NCBI RefSeq assembly: GCF_900176485.1
Contig: NZ_FWYD01000024.1
Location: 1 to 51,487 of the forward strand
DNA: 51,487 nt
From: Primorskyibacter flagellatus
GTDB taxonomy: Bacteria > Pseudomonadota > Alphaproteobacteria > Rhodobacterales > Rhodobacteraceae
Reading direction: 5' to 3'
Below, piece by piece: positions 1 to 6,771 of this stretch. The notes under the pieces are model-generated. The model saw only the letters and a program-made list of their open reading frames with translations. It searched no databases and had not been told where the DNA came from. How positions within the stretch are numbered: position 1 is the stretch's first letter; each line of letters starts with the position of its first letter. A program made the translations under genes and the position numbers.

Positions 1-444
1 CTCATTCTGAGCGTTCACGAAGGCAAAAACGTCAGCAGAATGAGCCGAGCACCCCACCGCAAGCGAAACACCAATGGGGCCGAGACGGCGCATACCGAGT
101 TCGCGATGCTGCCAAGCGGATCTAGCGCGTGTATGTCGAAAGTACTCGCGCCTATCCACGCGGGCAGTTGGTACTCAGTGGTAAGGAAAAGTCCCTCGCT
201 TGCGCCGCCGTCCGCTTCGGCAACTAGGCGATGATCGACCACATCGAGGCTCCGGCTGATGCAGCTTCCCGCTTCATGCCACGGGGCGTCAGGCAAAGCA
301 TCGCATGCCAAGAACGGTTGATGCAGGGCGTATGGGCCAACCGATATTTCCCGATGATCTGGGTTCAGAAATGAGCGCGGTGCAGGTCTCGGACCAATTG
401 CCATAGCCGAGCGCCGGCCAACCCTTGTTTTGCCGGAGCGGCAC
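1..444. other. Left-edge stretch without a recognisable gene
   Basis: An open frame exists on the minus strand (15-404), but its translation matches no family I recognise, and the other frames are equally unconvincing. It may be the end of a gene cut by the window edge or a decayed remnant. No RNA gene or repeat was seen here. Confidence 0.3.
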
Positions 445-1071
445 TCATCCGATCGGCTCCATGTTCTGACGTCTCAGGGCAATCTGCACACCTGGGTCCG
501 CTTCCATCCGCGACATATGCTGTTTCAGCGCCGGATAATCATCATAGGACAGCGGCGTCTGGTCGATCCAGCGGGTCAGGACGTAAAGGAAGGAATCGGC
601 AAAGCTGCGCTTTCCCAGATACCAGTCGCCGCCGTTCTCGCTCAGAATGTCGTTCATGCGCTTGTAGTGGCCATCGAGCTTTTCATAGGTCTTGCGCTTG
701 ACCTCTTCGATGGCCGCATCCGTCTCGGCAAAGTTCTGCGGGCCGAAATGGCCGCCATAGGCTGCGTGCACCTCGGAGGTCATGTAAGACAGCGCCTCGG
801 CTTCCTTGCGGCCCAGCGCCGTATCGCGGCCATAGCCTTCGCTGCCATGTTTCGCCCCCAGCCAGGCAAGGATCGCTGCCGCCTCGGTCAGCACGTCACC
901 ATCCTCGAACCGCACCGCCGGCACCTTGCCCTTTGAGTTGATCGCCAGGTAGGCATCCTTCTTGTGATCGCCGTAGGCCATCGTATGCACGTCGACAGGA
1001 GCGTCGAGCCAGGCCACGGCGATATTGGGCGACAGCGAACAGGTTCCGGGCATTGTATAGAGGGTTGGCAT
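445..1071 (-). CDS. Glutathione S-transferase, beta-class-like
   Basis: A 208-residue protein with the two-domain GST layout. The N-terminal thioredoxin-like half opens with MPTLYTMPGTCSLSPN, which resembles bacterial beta-class GSTs with a Cys near position 10 (here Cys11). It has the cis-Pro region KGKVPAV and a DVLTEAAAI glutathione-binding segment around residue 60. The helical C-terminal half runs from about residue 88. Length is typical. A GGAAGGAA ribosome site precedes the ATG. It is the last gene of the minus-strand run doxX - flavin reductase - GST, so it probably conjugates electrophiles to glutathione in the cytoplasm. That fits the KefB-type antiporter 6 kb away, a family gated by glutathione adducts. 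The family call is firm; the substrate is unknown. Confidence 0.9.
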   Translation of the reverse strand: MPTLYTMPGTCSLSPNIAVAWLDAPVDVHTMAYGDHKKDAYLAINSKGKVPAVRFEDGDVLTEAAAILAWLGAKHGSEGYGRDTALGRKEAEALSYMTSEVHAAYGGHFGPQNFAETDAAIEEVKRKTYEKLDGHYKRMNDILSENGGDWYLGKRSFADSFLYVLTRWIDQTPLSYDDYPALKQHMSRMEADPGVQIALRRQNMEPIG

Positions 1072-1195
1072 AATGAATTTCCTTCCAGTTATTATGTAAG
1101 CTGTTCCGGGTCGATCAGGAGGCGGTTTTGCCGGTGGGCACCGGAGGCTGGCGCAGATCCTGAAACCTCCTACGGGATCGTCACGGGGCTTTATG

Positions 1196-1756
1196 TCAAT
1201 CTGTCGGCGTCGCGGCGAACGCCACGAAGCCGGTAAGAAATTTCTCCAGCCGTTTGCGCATCACCTCGTCCGTCATCCGACCCTCTTCGTCGAAAACATT
1301 GCCGGCCCGGGCCAGCATCAAACGCCCTGACCACCAAGGGCGTGTCCCGAGCGTCCGCAGCACGGAAAGCCAACTGTCTTGGGACAAAATCGTTCCAAAC
1401 CCTCCGGGCGACGCGCCCAGAACCGCAACCGGTTTGGCACCGTAAACCCGCGAGATGTCGCCCGCCGGGCGGCTGGTCCAGTCGATCGCGTTTTTGAAGA
1501 CGCCTGGAATCGAATTGTTGTATTCCGGTGAAAACAGCAGCAGACCGTCGGCCTCCTCGATCTGCGCTTTCAGCGTTTCGACCGCTTCGGGTACACCGTG
1601 GGCCAGTTCGTCATCGGCATTGTAAAGCGGGATGTCTGCGATGCTGCCTTGGGTCAAGGTGCTGCCATCGGGCATCAGGCCCTGCGCCGTGCGCAACAGC
1701 GCCGTGTTGAAGGAGGCGCGTCGCAGGCTGCCGGAAATTCCCAGAATACGGGTCAT
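1196..1756 (-). CDS. NADPH-dependent FMN reductase family protein
   Basis: A 186-residue flavodoxin-like protein. The phosphate-binding loop for FMN is visible at the N-terminus (GISGSLRRASFNTALL, residues 6-21). The family motif SPEYNNSIPGVFKNAIDW lies at about 76-93. These proteins bind FMN and reduce quinones, azo compounds or free flavin with NAD(P)H. It sits between doxX and the GST gene on the same strand, with spacers of about 125-135 bases on each side, so co-transcription is likely but not certain. In an electrophile-defence setting, two-electron quinone reduction is the most plausible job; this is inferred from neighbours, not read from the sequence. Confidence 0.88.
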   Translation of the reverse strand: MTRILGISGSLRRASFNTALLRTAQGLMPDGSTLTQGSIADIPLYNADDELAHGVPEAVETLKAQIEEADGLLLFSPEYNNSIPGVFKNAIDWTSRPAGDISRVYGAKPVAVLGASPGGFGTILSQDSWLSVLRTLGTRPWWSGRLMLARAGNVFDEEGRMTDEVMRKRLEKFLTGFVAFAATPTD

Positions 1757-1808
1757 TTTGGTTCCACTTCACTTGTCGGACGGCCATTGGACCGGATTGC
1801 GTTTGTCG

Positions 1809-1833
1809 CCTGTCCTGCCGAGGGCGGGACAGG
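1809..1833. other. Hairpin-forming inverted repeat between doxX and the flavin reductase gene
   Basis: Two 11-base arms (1809-1819 and 1823-1833) pair around a GAG loop with a single G-T wobble position. No T-run follows on either strand, so it is not a standard intrinsic terminator. It could be an attenuator, an mRNA processing or stability element, or an operator. Confidence 0.45.
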
Positions 1834-1891
1834 CCTTCGAAGAAGATGTGCCGTGTCATGGCATCTCTTTGGGGTGAGGTAACGCGACCAA

Positions 1892-2323
1892 TCAGGCCTT
1901 CAACGCTTGCGGGACGTAGGCGTCGATGACGGGCAGCCGACGCAGGGCGAAAGCCCCGCCGCCCTGGATGGCCACCGCGACGGCCAGAGCGACCAGCAAC
2001 GCCGGGAATTCCCAGCCGCCACCCTCACCACTGAACAGCCAGCCATTGCCGGCATGCGCCCAGAGCGAGCCGAGCAGAACCGGCAGCGACAGGATCGCGG
2101 CGAGTCGGGTGTAGAGCCCGGCGATGATCGCCACGCCGCCGACGACCTCGGCGAAGATGGTCAGGTAGGCGGCGATCGCGGGGAGCCCGAGGCTGCCGAA
2201 AAAGGCGACGGTGCCGGGAAGGGTGAAAACGAACAGCTTGAGCAGGCCGTGCGCCAGAAGGACGGCACCAAGCGAAAGTCGGGTGAAGGTTGCGCCGACG
2301 TTGGTGCTGGATTCGAAGGTCAT
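1892..2323 (-). CDS. DoxX family membrane protein
   Basis: A 143-residue, strongly hydrophobic protein with four predicted membrane segments: about residues 15-35 (LSLGAVLLAHGLLKL), 50-72, 76-98 and 105-125. The DoxX signature GLLKLFVF and the Gly-rich second helix are visible. The ribosome site AGGAG lies just before the ATG. DoxX-like proteins are inner-membrane proteins linked to oxidative and thiol stress (in mycobacteria as part of a membrane-associated oxidoreductase complex), but most bacterial members have no proven reaction. It is the first gene of the minus-strand run and is divergent from a LysR gene 115 bases away, the usual arrangement for a LysR target. Confidence 0.85.
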   Translation of the reverse strand: MTFESSTNVGATFTRLSLGAVLLAHGLLKLFVFTLPGTVAFFGSLGLPAIAAYLTIFAEVVGGVAIIAGLYTRLAAILSLPVLLGSLWAHAGNGWLFSGEGGGWEFPALLVALAVAVAIQGGGAFALRRLPVIDAYVPQALKA

Positions 2324-2438
2324 TGTGTGTCTCCTGTGGATGGGTCTCTTGTTTCTCTGCCCCCTATATCGGTCATTGCGCCTGAGTTGATAATATAGAT
2401 ATATGGCATCTCACTCATTCCATTAAGTTGATAGTCGC
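2324..2438. promoter_or_regulatory. Divergent doxX / LysR intergenic region
   Basis: This 115-base spacer separates two divergent genes and is AT-rich compared with its surroundings (around 2365-2405, with gataatatagatatat). It must hold both promoters and probably the LysR binding site. No single T-N11-A operator could be picked with confidence. Confidence 0.4.
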
Positions 2439-3347
2439 ATGGATCAGATAACGCGTATCGGCATCTTCGTTGCAGTGGTGAAGGAACAGAGCTTTGCCGG
2501 GGCGGCGCGACGGCTCGGGATGACCAGTTCCGCGGTCTCCAAGCAGATCCAGAACCTCGAGCAGGACCTGAAGGTCAAGCTGCTCAACCGCACCACCCGC
2601 CATGTTGCCGCGACCGAAGAGGGCGCGATCTATTTTGAAAGGGCAAAACGGGCGCTAATCGATTTGCAGGAGGCCGAGGAGGAAATCCACGCGTTGAAAT
2701 CGCATCCCCGCGGCCCCCTGCGGGTGAGCTTTCCGCAAAGCCTCGGGGTCAAATACCTGACCGGATGTGCTGCACGGTTCGCGCGGACCCACCCGCATGT
2801 GGCGCTTGATGTCAGCTTGAACGACCGGTTCATCGACCCCGTGAACGATGGCTATGACGTGGTGGTGCGGATCGGATCGCTCGCCGATTCCTCGCTGATG
2901 ACGCGGCGGTTGGCGTCATGCCCCTTCATGCTTTGCGCCAGTTCCGATTATATCGAACGCTGTGGCCTGCCCGAGGCACCCGAGGATCTGGCCGGGCATG
3001 ATGTGCTGGCGTACTCTGGCAATAGCGCCTCGCATGAATGGCGCTACAAGGATGCGGCGGGGCAAGTGGGGCGGGTGTCGCTTGGCGGCTCGCTGCGGTC
3101 CGATTCCGGTGACATGCTGTGCCGCGCGGCGGTTGAAGGTGTCGGCATCGCCATCCTGCCGGTCTTCTATGTCGCCGAACATCTTCGGGCAGGCCGCCTG
3201 CAACACCTTCTGCAAGATCATCTGACCTGGCCGGAACGGGATATTCATGTGCTGTTCCGGCCGAACCGCTATCAGCCCGCCCGCCTGCGGCTGTTTGTCG
3301 ATCATCTGGTGAGGACCGCCAGCGATTTCCCGTGGGAGCGTGGGTAA
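2439..3347 (+). CDS. LysR family transcriptional regulator
   Basis: A 302-residue LysR-type regulator. The N-terminal winged helix-turn-helix (residues about 4-62) contains SFAGAARRLGMTSSAVSKQI, the classic recognition-helix pattern. The effector-binding periplasmic-protein-like domain runs from about 90 to the end, starting PRGPLRVSFPQSLG. Length is standard. It is divergent from doxX and probably controls the doxX - flavin reductase - GST run; this subgroup resembles the DNA-binding regulators of quinone reductase and DoxX genes in many proteobacteria. The effector is unknown. Confidence 0.92.
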   Translation: MDQITRIGIFVAVVKEQSFAGAARRLGMTSSAVSKQIQNLEQDLKVKLLNRTTRHVAATEEGAIYFERAKRALIDLQEAEEEIHALKSHPRGPLRVSFPQSLGVKYLTGCAARFARTHPHVALDVSLNDRFIDPVNDGYDVVVRIGSLADSSLMTRRLASCPFMLCASSDYIERCGLPEAPEDLAGHDVLAYSGNSASHEWRYKDAAGQVGRVSLGGSLRSDSGDMLCRAAVEGVGIAILPVFYVAEHLRAGRLQHLLQDHLTWPERDIHVLFRPNRYQPARLRLFVDHLVRTASDFPWERG

Positions 3348-3369
3348 GCGGCCCTGTGCGCGCTCGCAC

Positions 3370-3711
3370 TCAAACCTCGATCTTCTCGATATCTTTCAGG
3401 ACCGCATGCACTGCGAGGCCCGTCTTGGTCAGCCCGTAGGTCACCTTGGGCGGGATCGTGTTTTCCTGTTCGCGCCAGACCAGACCATCCGCCTCCAGCT
3501 CGCGCAGGCGTTGTGTCAGGACCTTGGGCGAAATACCCGTGATCGTCCGGCGCAACACGCCAAAGCGGCAGGCTTGCCGTTCGCCCAGCACATAGATCAC
3601 ATGGGTTTTCCACTGGCCCCAAAGTTTGCGCAGCAGCGTATCGGCTGCACAGGGCAGGCCCATTTCAACGCTGGCATCTTCTCTCAGGTCGGTTTCAGGG
3701 GTGGTTTCCAT
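3370..3711 (-). CDS. HxlR family transcriptional regulator
   Basis: A 113-residue single-domain winged-helix protein. The HxlR pattern is clear: a Cys near the start (GLPCAADTLLRKLWGQWK), then FGVLRRTITGISPKVLTQRL and the wing ending in VTYGLTKTG. The frame is open far upstream, but the ATG at 3711 gives the normal family length. HxlR proteins such as YodB, CatR and HypR sense quinones, aldehydes or disulfide stress through a conserved N-terminal Cys; the Cys here is in the right place. It is divergent from the ring-cleaving dioxygenase operon, with a repeated sequence at its own start codon that may be its operator. Confidence 0.9.
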   Translation of the reverse strand: METTPETDLREDASVEMGLPCAADTLLRKLWGQWKTHVIYVLGERQACRFGVLRRTITGISPKVLTQRLRELEADGLVWREQENTIPPKVTYGLTKTGLAVHAVLKDIEKIEV

Positions 3712-3736
3712 TTGGTAACGACTTTCGCTTGGTAAC
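3712..3736. promoter_or_regulatory. Putative HxlR operator: direct repeat of TTGGTAAC
   Basis: TTGGTAAC occurs at 3712-3719 and again at 3729-3736, a spacing of 17 bases, directly abutting the HxlR start codon and lying about 90 bases before the divergent dioxygenase gene. The spacing puts the two copies on nearly the same helical face. Binding by HxlR is inferred from position only. Confidence 0.4.
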
Positions 3737-3825
3737 TTGGGACCTACATATGCTTTCAACCGTTGATCGCAATATCCGTTTCGGCTGTATTCAGTCCGGT
3801 GCGGTGTTCCAAAGGAGAAAGCACC

Positions 3826-4755
3826 ATGTCCCGATCCACATCCCAAGCCATCCCCGGCCTGCACCACGTCACCGCCATTTCCGGCCCGCCGCAGGACAAC
3901 CTCGATTTCTGGATCGGGACGCTGCACCAGCGGCTGGTCAAACGCACGGTGAACTTCGACGATCCGGGCACCTATCACCTTTATTACGGCGATAACGATG
4001 CGGCACCGGGGTCGATCATGACCTTCTTTCCTTTCGTGGACGCAGGCCCGGGCCGCGCTGGCGCGGGCATGGCCTCTGCCGTTGCCTATGCCATTCCAGA
4101 CCTTGAGCAGCGTATGGGCGACCTCGCCGAGGCCGCCATGGATTTCGAGGGTCCGTTCGAACGCTACGGCGAACGCGCGATTGCCCTGAAAGACCCGGAC
4201 GGTCTGCGGGTGGAGTTGATCGAAGGCGGCGCGCGCGACGATGGATTTCATTCGGTGACGCTCTGGCTCGACGAGGTGGAACCCACCGCCAGAGTGCTGG
4301 AGGCGATGGGCTATGTGCGTGAGGCCGAAGATGCCACCGCAACCGGCGGCACGGGAGGCACAGAGACCCGTGTGCGTTATCGTTCCACTGACCCTGAGCG
4401 GGGATCGGCCGTGGATCTGATGACCTCGGATAGCCGTTCTATCGGGCGGCCCGGGGCAGGCACCATTCACCATGTGGCTTTTCGGGCGCGGGACGGTGAG
4501 GAACAGCAGGAATGGCGCAAGCGGCTGTCTGACGTGGGCATGCAGGTCACGCCGGTAATCGATCGGCAGTACTTCGACGCGATCTATTTCCGCACCCCCG
4601 GCGGCGTATTGTTCGAGATCGCGACCGATCCGCCGGGCTTTGCCGTGGACGAAGACGCTGACCGTCTGGGCGAGGCGCTGAAACTGCCCGAGAAATACGA
4701 AGCGCATCGCGCAAGAATCGAGCAGGTCCTGCCCGAAATCCGGGTGCCCTCATGA
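3826..4755 (+). CDS. VOC-superfamily ring-cleaving dioxygenase (MhqO/LinE-like)
   Basis: A 309-residue protein with two vicinal-oxygen-chelate halves: one starts IPGLHHVTAISG (residues about 9-20), the other IHHVAFRARDG at about 213. The end VLFEIATDPPGF supplies a typical metal-ligand Glu. The frame is open upstream, but the ATG at 3826 has an AAAGGAG ribosome site and begins the conserved sequence. In Bacillus the homologue MhqO, encoded next to the MhqD hydrolase, is part of the methylhydroquinone and catechol stress response. Here the next gene, overlapping by four bases, is also an MhqD-like hydrolase, so the pairing is preserved. It probably opens hydroquinone-type rings using Fe(II) and O2. 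Confidence 0.88.
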   Translation: MSRSTSQAIPGLHHVTAISGPPQDNLDFWIGTLHQRLVKRTVNFDDPGTYHLYYGDNDAAPGSIMTFFPFVDAGPGRAGAGMASAVAYAIPDLEQRMGDLAEAAMDFEGPFERYGERAIALKDPDGLRVELIEGGARDDGFHSVTLWLDEVEPTARVLEAMGYVREAEDATATGGTGGTETRVRYRSTDPERGSAVDLMTSDSRSIGRPGAGTIHHVAFRARDGEEQQEWRKRLSDVGMQVTPVIDRQYFDAIYFRTPGGVLFEIATDPPGFAVDEDADRLGEALKLPEKYEAHRARIEQVLPEIRVPS

Positions 4756-5474
4756 GCGGCGCGCTGGAGGCAAAAACCCGCGGCACCGGTCCGCATGCGG
4801 GGCAACGGCTGGTCACGGCCGGGGCTCCGCTGCACCGGGCGCGACTGGCTGTCGTGATGCTGCATGGTCGCGGCGGGGAGCCTGAAGATATGATCGGTCT
4901 TGCCGACCACCTCGCCCTGCCGGATCTGGCGGCCCTCGCCCCGGCGGCGGCGGGCCGCTCCTGGTGGCCCGACTCTTTCCTCGCCCCGCTTGACGCAAAT
5001 GAACCGGGCCTTGGCAGCGGGCTAAGTGTCATCGCTGCGCTGTTGGAGGATCTCGCAGAGCAAGGCTTTGGTCCGGAGCGGATCGCCCTTGTGGGATTCT
5101 CACAAGGGGCCTGTCTCGCCATTGAGGCAGCGGCGCGCCTTGCCCGCCCGTTCCGCGTCGTCGCGGCCCTTTCGGGCGGTCTGGTCGGCACAAGTGACGC
5201 AGACGGGCCACCATTGGCAGAGCTTTACAATCGTCCAGCCAAGCGGTTCGACTACGAAGGCCGGCTCGACAATGTGCCGCTGCTGCTGGGCTGTCACGAA
5301 CAGGATCCGCATATCCCGCTGGTCCGGGTGCGCGAAAGCGCCAAGGTTCTGGGCGACATGGGCGCGCAGGTCGACACGATTATCATTCCCGGTGCCGGTC
5401 ATGGCATTGTCGCCGACGAGGCGGCGTGGCTGCGCAAACATTTGAACAAAAAGGAAGACACTGATGAGCGCTGA
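4752..5474 (+). CDS. Alpha/beta hydrolase, phospholipase/carboxylesterase type (MhqD-like)
   Basis: A 240-residue alpha/beta hydrolase. Visible parts are the oxyanion loop motif LHGRGGEPED, the nucleophile elbow GFSQGACLA (Ser near residue 116), and the C-terminal catalytic His in GAGHGI; the acid is probably the Asp in HEQDPHIP. It begins inside the stop of the dioxygenase gene (ATGA), a sign of translational coupling. Homologues paired with MhqO-type dioxygenases are thought to hydrolyse ring-cleavage or ester products of quinones. The exact substrate is unknown. Confidence 0.88.
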   Translation: MSGALEAKTRGTGPHAGQRLVTAGAPLHRARLAVVMLHGRGGEPEDMIGLADHLALPDLAALAPAAAGRSWWPDSFLAPLDANEPGLGSGLSVIAALLEDLAEQGFGPERIALVGFSQGACLAIEAAARLARPFRVVAALSGGLVGTSDADGPPLAELYNRPAKRFDYEGRLDNVPLLLGCHEQDPHIPLVRVRESAKVLGDMGAQVDTIIIPGAGHGIVADEAAWLRKHLNKKEDTDER

Positions 5475-5757
5475 TTTCGAGATCACCCGCGAAGAGACCG
5501 AGAGCAAAGGTCGCTACGCGACCATAGTGGACGGCCATGAGGCCGAGATGACCTATTCCCGGGCCGGAACCAGCACGATTATCATCGACCACACCGGCGT
5601 GCCGGATGCGCTGCGAGGCCGGGGCGTCGGCCAGGCGCTGGTGCGCCGCGGGGTCGAGGATGCCCGCACCGAGGGCCGCAAGATCGTGCCGCTCTGCCCC
5701 TTCGCCAAGGCGCAGATTGCCCGGCACCCCGAATGGCAGGACGTTCTGCAAGGCTGA
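5464..5757 (+). CDS. Small GNAT-fold N-acetyltransferase (YidJ/Gtn type)
   Basis: A 97-residue mini-GNAT protein. The acetyl-CoA pyrophosphate loop LRGRGVGQALVRRGVEDAR is at about residues 49-67. The family's conserved tail LCPFAKAQIARHPEWQDVL follows. It overlaps the hydrolase gene by 11 bases and belongs to the same operon. Proteins of this short family are common in bacteria, but their acceptor substrate is generally not known. Confidence 0.88.
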   Translation: MSADFEITREETESKGRYATIVDGHEAEMTYSRAGTSTIIIDHTGVPDALRGRGVGQALVRRGVEDARTEGRKIVPLCPFAKAQIARHPEWQDVLQG

Positions 5758-5793
5758 GACTGCAAAACCGAACAACAAGGAAAGAGAGATATC

Positions 5794-6771
5794 ATGAGCT
5801 GGAGCCCTTGCCCCGATCCCGTTCCGGGAGACGCCAAAAGCGTCGATTCCGTAGAAACCCTGATCGTGCCCCGTGCAGTCGATCTGGGCGAAATGGAGGT
5901 GCGCCGCGCGCTGCCTTCCGACAAGCGCCAGATGGTGGGGCCGTTCATCTTCTTCGATCAGATGGGCCCGGCGGAGTTTCTGACCGATCAGGGCATCGAC
6001 GTGCGCCCGCATCCGCATATCAACCTTGCCACACTGACCTATCTGTTCGAGGGTCAAATCCTGCACCGTGACAGTCTAGGGTCCGACATCGCGATCGAGC
6101 CGGGGGCGGTGAACTGGATGAAGGCGGGCAAGGGGATCGTGCATTCCGAACGCACCGCGCCTGAACGGCTGACCAGCGGCCAGCGCCTGTTCGGGTTGCA
6201 GACCTGGATGGCCTTGCCCGAGAACGAAGAAGAATCCGACCCTGCTTTCATGCACCACGGCAAGGCAGACCTGCCGCAGGTCGAGGCCGAAGGTCTGACC
6301 GCGCGGCTGATCGCAGGCTCCGCCTTTGGTGCCACTTCGCCTCTCAAGACGGCGTCCGACACGCTCTATGCGGATGTAACGCTCGCACCTGGCGCAAAAG
6401 CACCGATCAGGCCAAATGCCGAAGAGCGGGCGCTTTACACCATCCGGGGCAAGATCGAGATCGCAGGATCTACCTTCGAGCCCGGCCAACTGCTTGTCCT
6501 GCGTCCGGGGGACGAGATCACCGTCACCGGGGTGTCTGACGGCACCGGGGACCACGCACGGTTCATGCTGTTCGGCGGCGCGCCGATGGACGGCCCGCGT
6601 TATATCTGGTGGAATTTCGTGTCCTCCCGGCCCGAGCGTATCGAGCAGGCGAAGGAGGAATGGCGGCGCGGGCGGTTCGAAACCGTGCCGGGCGATGAGG
6701 AAGACTTCATCCCGCTGCCCGAGGATGACCGCAAGGTCATGCGCGCCGAGGGCGGGGTACATTACCCGTGA
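5794..6771 (+). CDS. Pirin family protein
   Basis: A 325-residue bicupin. The N-terminal cupin carries the pirin metal set: RPHPHINLATLTYLFEG at about residues 70-86 (two His) and AGKGIVHSE at about 110-118 (His and Glu). The pirin C-terminal cupin follows, with GAKAPIRPNAEERALY at about residue 200. Some bacterial pirins have quercetin 2,3-dioxygenase activity, and others act as redox-sensing regulators. A purine-rich ribosome site (AAGGAAAGAGAG) precedes the ATG. The gene ends overlapping the next start (GTGA), so it is co-translated with the antiporter. In this operon a role with phenolic or quinone substrates is plausible. Confidence 0.92.
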   Translation: MSWSPCPDPVPGDAKSVDSVETLIVPRAVDLGEMEVRRALPSDKRQMVGPFIFFDQMGPAEFLTDQGIDVRPHPHINLATLTYLFEGQILHRDSLGSDIAIEPGAVNWMKAGKGIVHSERTAPERLTSGQRLFGLQTWMALPENEEESDPAFMHHGKADLPQVEAEGLTARLIAGSAFGATSPLKTASDTLYADVTLAPGAKAPIRPNAEERALYTIRGKIEIAGSTFEPGQLLVLRPGDEITVTGVSDGTGDHARFMLFGGAPMDGPRYIWWNFVSSRPERIEQAKEEWRRGRFETVPGDEEDFIPLPEDDRKVMRAEGGVHYP

